Positions 41,801 to 46,792 of a DNA stretch of 64,000 nucleotides are shown piece after piece. The first letter of the stretch is position 1, and every line of letters begins with the position of its first letter. Source of the stretch: Deltaproteobacteria bacterium (GTDB lineage Bacteria > Bdellovibrionota_B > Oligoflexia > Oligoflexales > CAIYRB01). The position numbers and the translations under genes are program-made. The notes below the pieces were generated by a model. It did no database searches and was not told the DNA's origin. It saw only the letters and a program-made list of their open reading frames with translations. The stretch lies in NCBI GenBank assembly GCA_016874735.1, contig VGTI01000009.1, positions 1 to 64,000 on the forward strand. Reading direction: 5' to 3'.

Positions 41801-44044
41801 GACTAGAGCGTTGCCGACTGGTGTACCGAGTGTCGCAACGGTGTCGATGTCATCAATCAAGGGGCTGTGGGCCAGATAAACCTGGTAGCTCATGTTACTG
41901 GCGGCTGTCTGGGCGTCGGTAGCAGCTGTCCAACTGAGTTTTAAACTTTTGAATGAAATGTCAGTAAAACTAAGCTGTCCATTAGCGCCTGCACCCGGAG
42001 GTGTCGTGTCCCATACTAATGTAGTCTCGGTGCTGCTGACATTATTTGCTTGATCAGTCGCTCTAAAAGCAATCTGGTAAGAACCGTCTTGGCTGGCTGT
42101 GACCCAAGTAGTAAGCGCGGTCGGGGTACCAAATGTCAGGGTGCCTGGACCAGACGTCTGACTCCAGCGTAGATTACCAGATTTACTCGATGTGGCACTC
42201 AGCGCAACAGGCTGTTTAGTACGCGTCAGCGGAGAAACGGATAGAGTCGGCGGTACTGTGTCCTTGATCCAAGATGCAGTGACTGGATACAGCTGCCAAA
42301 AGCCGTTAAAGTCCCTACCAATCGCGCACAGTGTTAATTGGCCGTCGAGTTGGGAGCTAACATTTAACAACGTGGGGGGACCAAAAGGAAGTTCGCTGCC
42401 ATACCCTTGCAGCCCGCAATTGGCAGTGCCCCCCTGAACGACCTTTAGCTTGTAACTTTGTGCGTTGTTGCCCGTAATTGTAACGGACGGAGTCAAATTA
42501 TTCGATGGGCTTTGCGGGGCGCTGGTGATCGTGATGTCAGCAAGACTAGCACGCCAATTGAAAGGGCTTACCACCGGCACGGGAGTTATGTTGCCGGCTA
42601 AGTCCTCAGCCTCAGCCGTGACGGAGTAAACACCATCAGTGTAAAGAAAGGGCTCGTGCGAAACCGCTGCTAACCAGTTGCTCGTAGCCGTGGCCTGATG
42701 CCAGGTTGGACATGGTGCGTCAAATGCCGCGCCTGCAGCGTTGAGGCAGTGATCGTCTGCATGGCGCACGGATACGCGGACAATCGCGAGCCCACTACGC
42801 TCATCGGCAGCGCTCCCCCGAATCTGGACCCGGTTGTTAACCGAATCAGCGGGGCTTATCGTTGTGAGTGATGTGACCGAGATGGTCGGCGCGACACGAT
42901 CAAGCGTGATCGTTTGCATCGCATTTTGGCTGACGTTTCCATTCTTATCGATCAGCGTCATGCAAACTTGGTAAGTAGCGTCAAGGTCAGGTAGCGTAAT
43001 GTTGAACACGCCATTGCGCTGCGTAAACGGTGCCCATTCACTTTCGTCGCAGCTTGAGCCAATCTGCAACTTGTAACTTTCGGTGTCATCGCTAGTATTT
43101 TTTAGTTTTGCTACGATCTGCCGGTCTCTAGTCGCCGACCTACCGTTAGCGACCACGAACGCGGAATCGGGTGGGGTATTGTCCCAGTGGAACCGGTAAG
43201 CGGCTTCACCGACGGTCCCCGCAGTGGAGGTCGGAGCTGCCGTGACGTTGGCTGCCAGGTCTTCTGCTCTGACGCGGAGTTCATAGTCGCCCTCTGTGAA
43301 TGTCGCGTCTGGGATATCGAGTTCCCAGTGATCGTCGAATATGGCTGGTGCCACCGCCGTCTCTGCGTCCGCAGTGAATGAAGCCGTGGCGCTGCTCAGA
43401 AACTTCCCTGTGGTGCGGTTCTTCAGGAATACCAAGGTTTCTCTGAGACCTGGGCGCGCATCACTGACGGTGCCACGAAAACGGGTTTGAGGTCCGATTG
43501 TCGTTGCGATTCCCATGACTGCTGGCGGTTCTTCCACCGTGAGAAGCGGCGATGACTCGTCGTAGACGACGGTCGCTTCGGCGCTACTCATCGGCGTAGT
43601 TGCCGAAACGCGAGCGTCCAGGCAAACGAGCATCGCGCCTTCGGGTAGCTGTGTATCGTAATTTATTATGCCGTCATCGTTCAGGCGTTCCCATTCGCCC
43701 CAGGGAGCACTGCGGCACGAAGATCCAGGAGGAACCGTGACGACGCGGTACTGCTTAATGTTTGCCGGTCGGTCTAGTTTGAGAGCAAAGCGCCTTTTAT
43801 TGACGAAGCCCGTGCCCGGTAAAATTTTAAAGTCCGCCGTAATGGCTAGCGCGCCGTTTTTGATATCGCTCAAATTGGCCGCGGCGCTCTGGCCTTGGAC
43901 GATCACCCCTTGGTTGTCGGTGCAGGCCAGGTTCGTTGACACCATCAGGACGGCGAGTAGTGTGACGCGACGCATCAGGGTCCGAGCCAGGTAAGTACTG
44001 GCTCGGACGGGTCTGGATGCTGTGATCGCGAAACCTTGGTGCAA
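23843..44044 (-). CDS. Giant (6733 aa) multi-repeat surface lipoprotein
   Basis: The start is TTG 44044, with GGAGG seven bases upstream; ATG 43975 (giving MRRVTLLAVLMVSTNLAC) is the alternative. Order of domains: signal and lipid-type Cys; Ig-like domains to ~680; two FN3-like domains (~681-900, LSWTAATDAQTA, TPGTTYYFNVVATDE); three invasin/filamin-like repeats (~905-1215, LASGLPVNIVLQARD); about 43 copies of a ~102-residue repeat (~1321-5720); an Ig-like domain with three ~110-residue repeats (FTEAVSVTGTPTITLNT); then two DUF1554-like domains at ~6298-6453 and ~6571-6733 (FVTS..SGN.GG, WTGS, FYCVS/LYCVS). No RTX or T1SS signal is seen, so lipoprotein export is the likely route. A stalk-like adhesin is inferred. 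A frame this long with no stop implies selection. Confidence 0.88.
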   Translation of the reverse strand: MHQGFAITASRPVRASTYLARTLMRRVTLLAVLMVSTNLACTDNQGVIVQGQSAAANLSDIKNGALAITADFKILPGTGFVNKRRFALKLDRPANIKQYRVVTVPPGSSCRSAPWGEWERLNDDGIINYDTQLPEGAMLVCLDARVSATTPMSSAEATVVYDESSPLLTVEEPPAVMGIATTIGPQTRFRGTVSDARPGLRETLVFLKNRTTGKFLSSATASFTADAETAVAPAIFDDHWELDIPDATFTEGDYELRVRAEDLAANVTAAPTSTAGTVGEAAYRFHWDNTPPDSAFVVANGRSATRDRQIVAKLKNTSDDTESYKLQIGSSCDESEWAPFTQRNGVFNITLPDLDATYQVCMTLIDKNGNVSQNAMQTITLDRVAPTISVTSLTTISPADSVNNRVQIRGSAADERSGLAIVRVSVRHADDHCLNAAGAAFDAPCPTWHQATATSNWLAAVSHEPFLYTDGVYSVTAEAEDLAGNITPVPVVSPFNWRASLADITITSAPQSPSNNLTPSVTITGNNAQSYKLKVVQGGTANCGLQGYGSELPFGPPTLLNVSSQLDGQLTLCAIGRDFNGFWQLYPVTASWIKDTVPPTLSVSPLTRTKQPVALSATSSKSGNLRWSQTSGPGTLTFGTPTALTTWVTASQDGSYQIAFRATDQANNVSSTETTLVWDTTPPGAGANGQLSFTDISFKSLKLSWTAATDAQTAASNMSYQVYLAHSPLIDDIDTVATLGTPVGNALVGSTNLTVANLTPGTTYYFNVVATDELGHKTLYQMANVTTTADTTPPVVGAGGTLNVTSYTDTSVTIGWTIGTDDQSAADHLKYFVYKSTIANIDSLANITANGGIPLNGIFGSQNINTYVLSGLTPSTRYHFAIVCEDEAGNRSMYLNSNQKTRVGPVVAAQSTLVLTGGHSSLASGLPVNIVLQARDITGAPLATGGATTALTHTGGTSTFYESFPLPGTDLGNGTYRFTITGKMAGTATALAAVVNGDPVSNTVGISVVPGAISGSTSTLATLGGSGTVASGSTATIRLTAFDFAGNRIQSGGAQVSFNVAAGGSTFTELFPLAATDRQNGTYEALVTGLMADTPAIFSASVNNAPAAASTNLAVVPGPIDIANSLVASPVSIAPGSQATLTFTARDTAGNNLRSGGQAVEFIQQSGAGTFTEATPVPASDQGDGTYLATVTGSLAGPFTIAGRIGSGTTQATTTTTVVANIAATADGQPSGSSLITAQNITVGGTGVVKYKYKIGMAASTDCTLAAGYSSERMVSLPITDDISSYPDGAIKLCIVGADFAPNWQDLATATVIGWNKIRVPPTFTSLSLINEAADTYLNLAESQLASTIAGALVAATYDTAAYAAAPAAASCDEALTYGPMPQNTELQGAPDGLYKICVKLWNTSNPPVYAAGPTFTLKKSLPDFISVSLAGEAADGYINLAERSTQNAMAATLVGNDFDTAAYKLVASSTTCDAQLPYGPAPKGDSAAFGTDGNYKICVRLTDTAGNPADYGETPLIVLKTAQPTFISLALANDASDTYINVAEHQGSSILVGDVSGTSFDTAGYRLTDVATDCATITDYGPKPIASSPDFTSDGQYKVCTKITDFAGNPAVYGASPTINLKLTAASFTSLALSGVATDGYISAADHSLSSVIAANLVATGYNAVTYKLLAASATCDGSATYGSMPQADDNILVTDGDYKICIKLDDSAGNPSVYATGPAVTLKLNAPAFTSIDLTAPLNDGYLNASENQLNTPLVSNLQGLRYDNVAYAVVTDITACDNTLSYGTTPNLNSSEFAADGSYQVCVKLTDLANNPPVFGHSASFDLKRATPTFTSLDLAGDAADGYVSSLDRQAAQPIAGNLDALNYDAVGYKLVASTSSCDQSISYGAMPTAASSDFGADGAYKVCVKLNDVAGNPAQYGSSPTFVLKTAPPTFASISLANAALDTYLNAADRLVTTPLVNPAQGSEFDHATYKIVPVATTCDSSLTYGALPDANTSDISADGIYKVCVKLTDLANNAPDYDQSPSFTVKTSQPAFISVALNGAVTDGYLNAAEHTSASQLLSAPVGSHFDTATYKVVAAAQACDQTLTYGAMPQSDDAAFATDGSYKVCVRLEDQAANPAAYGASGSITLKTALPHFTSLALAGPALDGHINLAESLITNDLSTQASGLNFDQAIYALVTDGTNCSSNAVSYGNIPVSSSADFVSDGVYKICAKLTDIAGNTPAFGSSSPIQLKRNAPVFTNIALINDAADGYITASERLTSNPLVGNLVASLYDTVDYYLVSSNFSCDNALPYGILPRSNSTDFGGDGTYKVCVKLSDHAGNPPVFGDSDQIQLKSTTPQFVSVQLATEAIDGYFSSSDRQSTSPIVTGLSGLRYDTAAYKLVTDATPCDNTLAYGPVPLGTSSDFSSDGSYKVCIRLSDNGGNPPDYGSSPSFELKSTSPQFHALALANDALDTYVNAAERSSSNLMTGLILGSYYDIVAYKLVPQSTTCDGNLSYGDAPSANSNDFTVDGLYKICAKLTDYAGNPAVYGASGTITLKTAAPAFTSVALAGDAADSYVNLAERSQTNALAAAPVGAHFDLSQFALVAASTACNGVTTYGLMPTSDSPNFGADGAYKVCVKLTDNALNPPAYGSTPTMTLKAAPPTFTALPLANTAVDGYVNAAEKTQITDLAGTIQGTAYDTVTYKLVAAAAVCASVTGYGTMPKADTNDFGADGSYKICAKLTDLAGNPAAYGASNDFSLKTALPAFTSLARGTDAADGYINAAEHTQTTDLVTSLNAVHYDAVNYKLVTANTTCDGNLTYDALPKGDSNDFGGDGSYHVCVKLTDLAGNPTVYGASPSFILKTALPDFTSLALNAAATDTYINAAESALTTDLVAAATGLNFDTATYKLVTATTNCDSSLSYGAIPKADSAAFITDGDYKVCVKLSDNAANPPDYGSSPIIHLKKTAPTFTALDLVNAAADRYVNAAEHALSTDLAGNLSGTQYDTSDYALVAGAATCDGNLTYDTMPPASAATLTTDGPYKVCVRLGDHAQNPPAYGATLTFDLKLLQPTFTGLALANEAQDSYVNATERNVNHDLTTIASGTNFDSASYKLVTAATICDGNLTYGSLPRNTSNDFGADGSYKVCTKLSDNAQNPPVYGASGIIHLKVTPPDFTSLDLAGTAADGYVNNAENQLTTDLATNLAGTQYDQAQYKLVSAATTCDGSLAYGTMPTANSGDFAGDGNYKVCVKLTDLAANTPDYGSTASFTLKTGFPDFTSVALSGAASDTYINLGERSLTTALVGSLVAANYDAAAYALVSAGTTCDASLTYDNAPGADSGSFVADGDYRVCVRVTDQANNPADYGSSATIHLKTSLPAFTSLALAGAAANGYVNAAEHLLTTDLAGPVVGAHFDTDEYKLVAAAATCDAALSYGAMPKANSNDFTGDGNYKICVKLSDHAANPAVYQSSPTFVLKTALPIFSSIALVNEASDAYISVTDHTSSQPLVGNLAAANYDTVEYKLVTASTSCHGPLTYGTLPTADSMDFTTDGSYKVCVRLTDTAGNPPAYGNSASITLKIGQPTFSSLNLTQDATDTYINAAEELLTNPLVTTVTGLSFDHAAYKLVPLATNCDDNLSYGAIPNNDSTDFGSDGDYKVCVKLTDTANNPPAFGSSPTIHLKTAQIAFTSIDLTNAATDQYINLAERQSTLSLVGNLVAANHDSVSYTLVAAATTCDSNLSYGSAPSGASSDFGVDGSYKVCLRLTDQANNPPVFSATLPMTLKTAVPTFSALPLANQAADTFINAADKLLPNAITGALVGSGYDQSDFKLVLASTSCDNNLTYDAAPLNTSNDFGSDNDYKVCVRLRDYALNPTVYNSSPTFKLKTSLPAFTSLDLAGNATDLYINAAEKTQSTTLGGTLTAVNYDSATYRLVPNTTNCNGALTYGAMPLSNSNNFGADGLYKICVKITDLAANPTVYGASPSFTLKTALPEVYGIALANGAADGYINYTEHGSAVAIADVINGAHYDTATYKLVENFVACDDSLTYGSMPLANSTDFTTDGDYKLCVKVVDYAGNPAAYASSDNIGLKTSYPTFTALGLAGGAVDRFINASEKQQATSMVGVLSATYYDHVAYTLVTNATTCDGALTYGGEPLGNAPELTSDGSYKICVKLTDNAGNPAAYGESLAITLKTVAPSFTSLSLANGATDLYINVADKAAATSLVSAAVGTDFTTATYRLVTSNTTCDSALTYGSIPLSNNILLNTDGNYKVCARLVDSAGNTPAFGQSAAFTVKTTLPTFTSLALAGDATDTYINLAERNNATALANNLVASNHNAAVYALTEATTTCDANLTYSSMPNSDSGDFSADGSYKVCVKLTDTANNTPAYGSTTTFTLKTALPAFTSIALNGVAADSYINAADRSSTQDLGAGLVAANNDAASYKLVTSATACDATLDYGLMPTGASPDFGSEGSYKVCVKITDHAQNPAAFGASPLMTLKTSAPSLTSLALTGNAADGFINASEKLGGTALVSAAVGTGFNVATYKLTLSTTTCNGSLTYGAIPSANAPEFTADDLYKVCVKLDDAAANPSVYGESAIITLKTTLPSFTSVALANGASDSYINSAEKTANTALVSAASSQNADATSYKLVSGTTPCDSNLAYGALPTSDSLDFGSDGTYKVCVKVTDSANNTPDYGSSVSFTLKVTQPSFSFLAITGDAVDGYINAADRLLNNDLAGSLAASSYNQATYKLALSSATCGNLTGYGPMPTGNSNDFGADGSYKVCVKLDDNANNPSVYGASGTFNKKTTQPGFLSLSLAGDASDGYISSTERALTSDLASSIAGVNYDQVTYKLVSTSVTCDGYLTYGAMPKANSGDFGSDGSYKVCARLIDNANNTPAYGASPSFNLRTTAPTVTSLTLAGAASDGYVNAAERSLTTTLVGTLTAAQYDATAYSLVTAATACDGQLTYGTAPSADSPQLLGADGSYKICVKVTDNAQNPPGYGASSTFTLKVNGPTFTSINLASNASDGYINLAETSQEQELVSGLAGSGYDTAEYSLVTAATTCSDGAVTYGAAVPKSSSPVFTSNGSYKVCVKLTDNANNPPVYNSSSAITLDKLPPAFTSVALSGSASNSYINASEKVLSTALIDDPQGSQFDTAEYKLVSKTTPCNGTLSFSSSKPQNDTTDFGVDGDYKVCVKLTDAAGNTPAYGESNDIHLVTTLPIFYSVSLASGDASNYYINASERQNTTDIVSGLVTEDSDFATYKLVPDATTCDSNLSYSTVPKSNSGDINGDGDYKVCVKVEDFAGNTPAYGASQTFSVKTSTPTFNTIALRNAAADQAINLAERSLTTALAGSLSAFYYDSVGYKLVTSGTTCSTVTTYGATIPAANSNDFNGDGSYKICVKLDDLAGNPTTYGESNYFALKTTAPTFTSISLASVVTDDGYVNADDKNQETALVLVDPNTPFGTDYNTAAYKVAEAGVACDGALTYSTAVPKTNNQYLSPDGNFKVCVKLSDTAGNPPAYGATSQFIRKITPPTFTSLALANETADGYINASDYSLGKAVVTTVSGSNYNTAQYKVVASNVTCTTSTVFNGSIPLSNAAEFGTDRDYKVCVMLTDNANNTPQIGYSANFALKRNAPVFTSISLANDATGGYINSGERSNTNNLVNNLSASGQNTTRYAVTLSSNNCNTPLSYDTAVPKSNAGVLGTDGIYKVCVELTDNAGNPATYGNSSNFTVDTAAPSLTLSSTAGADTKDTPIPVAAHFTEVVTGFVSGDISVTNGSLANFNGSGSSYTFDVTPTANGTVTVSVTSAVATDAAGNSNTAATNLTRNYDTAAPSVSSVSTSTASGNYGLGSTISIDVNFTEAVSVTGTPTITLNTTPTNRTASYSSGSGTSTLTFTYTVQAGDTAGRLDYVATSSLSGTIADLAGNAASLTLPATASNGLYSTNIVVESSLPSPTSVIATQPNGAYSTGKDIDIVVSYSDIMTVSGNPLLALNTSPAQSATYQSGSGTNKLTFRYTVQSGDTAGILNYSSTAALTLNGGSITDAHGTNASLTLPATAGGSALGDLSQITIDTTSATVSNVSSTLTDATYGLGKAIPITVSFSETVYVTGQPRIELNVTPSTRYAVYTSGSGTGTLTFTYLVEGPNTASGDQAGDLNYASTTALSLNGGSIKDDAGNAATLTLPGTTAAGSLGTNKNIAIDSLQPTTFAIEARTCCSASRIYGRANELTITFPSSVSNFHTVNVYSAVGVTPPADCTGTVLLTVDPALVVANSAATIRDQLGSAGQTYSYRVCAFNNGNNQMGTATSGSATTSTAQFAFVTSSTTSGNIGGVSTADSTCQSEGANFDDKLSWVALLSDDSKEAAGRAPIAGPVYSTQASPALVAHDYRDLWHGGALSQPLSYDATGTQHSGSAWTGSTATGTRSDAASCSNWCSASASANGARGNATTTSASWAYSGLSTCDNSQRFYCVSKSLQPLTSFTASTPENGTGGDITVDVTFPASTLNWTKAEVRRMLGNTPPTCSQGTVIKTYDGSTTPFTSGSFTDATGKPGALYQYTVCVYSGLRLAATYMRTGSAVRAHTSTAAHIMFVTSTKYSGNLGGLSGSPSATDALCQTRGDLVIANYTWRAVIGDDTSSAGTRINFISSGNDVRNLNGDLIIAGSSGLFAAVNLSNAVSYDDTFAQTTARVWTGSNTDGTATANHCSQWGLSNSGDSGTYGSAGSLVTTWLSNATQTCDKEARLYCVSIEAD
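26886..40085 (-). repeat. Array of about 43 diverged ~306-bp in-frame repeats
   Basis: Each unit has the pattern PxFTSLxLxxxAxDxYINAAEx(15)YDxxxYKLVxxxTxCDxxLxYG, shown here as a consensus. It continues with a PxxxSxxFGxDGxYKVCVKLTDxAxNPPxYG pattern and a LKTx joint. I counted 43 units by eye. Two Cys are almost invariant (after T[TS] and in YK[VI]C), suggesting one disulfide per domain. The D..D.YIN..E stretch resembles metal-binding loops of Bap-type Ig repeats. Units differ from one another across both synonymous and surface positions, while array length (~13.2 kb) and frame are kept. Confidence 0.88.
43980..44008. promoter_or_regulatory. Perfect 11-bp hairpin at the 5' end of the giant gene
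   Basis: GTCCGAGCCAG (43980-43990) and CTGGCTCGGAC (43998-44008) flank a 7-base loop. On the minus strand the hairpin lies after the TTG start (44044) and ends 4 bases before ATG 43975. It would therefore mask initiation at that ATG or stall early elongation. No T-run follows, so it is not a classic terminator. Confidence 0.6.
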
Positions 44045-44112
44045 GGTTCATCCTCCGGCGTGTTTCTCCTCGTAGTGGCTATCGGGCGATCATGCAGAAA
44101 ATTGAGATATGC

Positions 44113-44141
44113 ATCATAAGCATCTAAATACATTGATTAAA
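44113..44141 (-). promoter_or_regulatory. Candidate promoter of the giant gene
   Basis: On the minus strand TATGAT (44113-44118) lies 17 bp from TTTAAT (44136-44141). The -10 is one base off consensus and the -35 is weak. It lies about 70 bp upstream of TTG 44044 in the 262-bp divergent region shared with the ABC transporter gene, the only AT-rich part of that region. Confidence 0.4.
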
Positions 44142-44306
44142 TGACAGCCAATTTTAGGCCCGCCGCGAAGGTTCCGCGACTAAATTGATTCCAACTAAAG
44201 TTTATCTGTGATATCAGGGAGTTATCGCTGAAATTCCTGGTGTTTTTGGGATCAGTAAAAAGATCAATAAAACCGGCTTTTTATGGATCGCGAGGGGGAG
44301 GGCTGA

Positions 44307-45827
44307 ATGGCTACGACGAGGCAGGTTTATGGGCGCGTGCTGTTGGTGGGTGCCATTCTGATGTGCTCGGCCGCGGTGGCGCGGCCACGTGGCGTTCTGG
44401 TTGCAAGCAAGACATTTACCGAAGCCGTCATACTCGGTGAGGCGCTGACGCAGCTACTAAACAGTAACGGCGTCCCCGCCCAGCACGTCCCCAGTCTTGG
44501 TGACAGTCCGATCCTTTGGAAGGCGCTACAGAGTGGTGAGATCGATGCCTATGGTGACTACACCGGAACTGTGATTCGGGAGACTCTCGGCATGACCGGT
44601 GAGCTTCACAACTTCGATCTGCCAGCTGCGCTTGCCAAATACGGCATCGGGGTGTCACGCCCTTTAGGTTTCAGTAACGTGTATATTCTCGGCATGCGCG
44701 CAGATAAAGCGCGTCAGCTCGGCATTCGCAAAATCTCCGATCTGCGATTTCACCCGCAACTTAAACTTGGTTTCGGTAACGATTTTGTCGAGCGCCACGA
44801 TGGTTGGCCCTTGATCAAACGACGATATCACCTGACTCACAAGCACCCAAAGACCATGGAACACCAAATCACCTACCGCGCCTTAGCATCTGGTGATATC
44901 GACGTGACTAACCTCTATAGCACCGATGCCGAGATTAAAGCGTATGACATCGTGGCCCTGGAGGATGATCTCAGAATTTTTCCATCGTACGAGGCTATCT
45001 ACCTATACCGTCTCGACACAGCAGCTAAATACCCTGGGCTAATGCGATCACTGTCACACATTTCTGGCAATATCAGCGAAAAAGACATGATTGCCATGAA
45101 TGCTGCGGTACGTGAAGGTACCGAATCTGAAGCCACTGCGGCCACCAGGTTCCTAAGATCAATCGGTATCGCTATCAAACCCAAAAAGCACCTCGGCAGA
45201 ATTAACGAATCGCTCAAGGGCGTGGCCGAAGACACCCTGCGCCATTTGACTTTAGTGTTCATCCCTCTCGCGCTCAATTGTTTAGTGGCATTGCCGCTCG
45301 GTGTATTGGCCGCTCGGTATCCTAAATTTGGCGTGTACGCCCTTGGTTTCGTCGGCGTTGCACAGACGATCCCGTCGTTAGCATTACTGGTATTTCTTAT
45401 CCCGTTTTTAGGGGTAGGTTATCCTCCAGCTCTCGCGGCTCTATTTATCTACGGCACCTTACCCATAATGAAGAACACCTATGAGGGTATTGTCGGCATA
45501 GCGCCGTCTCTCAGGGAGTCGGCCGAGGCCCTCGGGCTATCTAGCTGGAGACGCCTTTGGGATGTGGAGTTGCCGCTGGCATCGCCGCTTATGATCGCTG
45601 GTGTCAAAGTCGCAGCAATCCTAAATGTTGGCACGGCAACGCTGGGCGCAATCATCGGGGCGGGTGGCTACGGCGAACCGATCCTTGAGGGTATCCGTCA
45701 CGATGATATGGCTGTCATCCTCACCGGAGCCGTTCCGGCAGCTTTATTGGCCGTCGTGATACAGGTGGCCTTCGGATGGCTAGAAAAGTTTGTGATCCCG
45801 CGCGGGCTACGGCAAGCGGCAACGTAA
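44307..45827 (+). CDS. Osmoprotectant/ergothioneine-type ABC transporter: binding domain fused to permease
   Basis: This 506-residue protein has a signal peptide (cleavage near AAVA-RP) and then an OpuAC/QAT-type substrate-binding domain, residues ~28-300. Typical segments are VASKTFTEAVILGEALTQLL, the aspartate-rich GEIDAYGDYTGT, and DVTNLYSTDAEI. From ~310 to 500 it is an OpuAB-type permease with about five TM helices and the EAA loop ESAEALGLSSWRRLWDVELPLASPL. Such systems import quaternary amines or ergothioneine-like betaines. The binding-domain-first order is the reverse of the common permease-binding fusions (OpuABC, EgtU). The start ATG 44307 has a strong GGGGGAGGG. No ATPase gene flanks it, so the ATPase must be encoded elsewhere. 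Confidence 0.87.
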   Translation: MATTRQVYGRVLLVGAILMCSAAVARPRGVLVASKTFTEAVILGEALTQLLNSNGVPAQHVPSLGDSPILWKALQSGEIDAYGDYTGTVIRETLGMTGELHNFDLPAALAKYGIGVSRPLGFSNVYILGMRADKARQLGIRKISDLRFHPQLKLGFGNDFVERHDGWPLIKRRYHLTHKHPKTMEHQITYRALASGDIDVTNLYSTDAEIKAYDIVALEDDLRIFPSYEAIYLYRLDTAAKYPGLMRSLSHISGNISEKDMIAMNAAVREGTESEATAATRFLRSIGIAIKPKKHLGRINESLKGVAEDTLRHLTLVFIPLALNCLVALPLGVLAARYPKFGVYALGFVGVAQTIPSLALLVFLIPFLGVGYPPALAALFIYGTLPIMKNTYEGIVGIAPSLRESAEALGLSSWRRLWDVELPLASPLMIAGVKVAAILNVGTATLGAIIGAGGYGEPILEGIRHDDMAVILTGAVPAALLAVVIQVAFGWLEKFVIPRGLRQAAT

Positions 45828-46108
45828 AAATCCAAGACTCAAGCAAACGACCCGAGAAGAGGGCCCTGCAGGTGGCAACTTGTTTCGCACTGGGTGTAAA
45901 GGGTTTTGACAGAGGGCGACACACTGGCGCTAAAGTTTTCTGCGCTCCCTGGCCAGCACAGCCGAATTCATAAATTATTTTAGCTCACTACCGGACTTTT
46001 CGAGGATCCTTGTGAACCCAGCCCCCATCGGGCGATGGTTGGCACGGATCCTGCGATACCTGTCCAAAGCGGATGCCGCGCCATGTGGCCAATTGGGAGA
46101 TGAAGATC
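45828..46108. other. Gene-free 281-bp stretch
   Basis: No convincing coding frame is seen. A consensus TTGACA near 45907 has only a poor -10 (CTAAAG/TAAAGT) 18-19 bp downstream. A small hairpin CCATC-gggc-GATGG lies near 46024-46037 within the leader of the cytochrome gene. Neither is strong enough to call separately. Confidence 0.5.
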
Positions 46109-46786
46109 ATGAAGCTGACTCGCTGGGCTCTCGGAATTCTTGGATTAGTCGTGACGGTAAGTGCCTTGACCACCGGCTGTGTGATGTCAGGCCGTAGTGG
46201 CAATAAACTAGCGACGATCACCGTTGCCGCACTTGAGGGTGAGGATTACGATCGCATGCAGTTATTCGTGACGCAGTTTGAAAGCGACAAGCCCGTCGTG
46301 AGCCAAGAAGTACCGCGCGGACCTGCGACGATTGCGATCACCCTGAAGCCCGACACGTATCAGTTTGGGCTATCGTACTTTCGTGGTAGCGAGCAGACGC
46401 TAAGCACCGCGTTCTGCGGTGATGCCGATAAGGCGAGCCACAAACAAAGCGTGAAGCCTGGAATAAATAAACTAAATATTGTTGTGTGTACGCCGGAGGG
46501 TAAACCGGTTGAAGATGCGAGCGTAGAGATCACGCCTCTTAAGAAACAATCTGTGAATTCCGAAAGAGGTTTAGCCCTCTATACCGTACAATGCGCAGCC
46601 TGCCACGGTGACGTGGGACAGGGCACTGCGGCTGGCTCCTCGCTTCGTGGGCAATGTAAAACCTGCGGGTCTAAAGAAGCGTTCATCAAAGTGACAATAG
46701 ATACGATGCCAGTCAGTAGCCCGGGCAGTTGCGACGAATCCTGCGCAACAGACATTGCCTCTTATGTATTCACCAAATTTAGGTGA
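46109..46786 (+). CDS. Lipoprotein with N-terminal GEDYDR domain and C-terminal cytochrome c
   Basis: This 225-residue protein has lipoprotein signal VTVSALTTGC. Residues ~30-135 form a beta-rich domain with the motif LATITVAALEGEDYDR and a pair of Cys (FCGD, VVCTPEG); the next gene carries a related domain. Residues ~150-225 are a c-type cytochrome with heme motif C162-A-A-C-H166 and a likely Met axial ligand in TMPVSS. Two more Cys pairs (CKTC, CDESC) flank it. It probably passes electrons at the outer membrane or periplasm. The start is ATG 46109 (GGAG nine bases upstream) rather than ATG 46100, which abuts the ribosome-binding site. It lies 6 bp before the next gene, so the two are probably co-transcribed. 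Confidence 0.8.
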   Translation: MKLTRWALGILGLVVTVSALTTGCVMSGRSGNKLATITVAALEGEDYDRMQLFVTQFESDKPVVSQEVPRGPATIAITLKPDTYQFGLSYFRGSEQTLSTAFCGDADKASHKQSVKPGINKLNIVVCTPEGKPVEDASVEITPLKKQSVNSERGLALYTVQCAACHGDVGQGTAAGSSLRGQCKTCGSKEAFIKVTIDTMPVSSPGSCDESCATDIASYVFTKFR

Positions 46787-46792
46787 TAGCGC

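Noticed and set aside
23843-44044. Many open frames of 60-110 codons on both strands inside the giant gene
   Set aside because: They follow the repeat period, lack ribosome-binding sites and have no family signatures, so they are shadows of the repeated codons.
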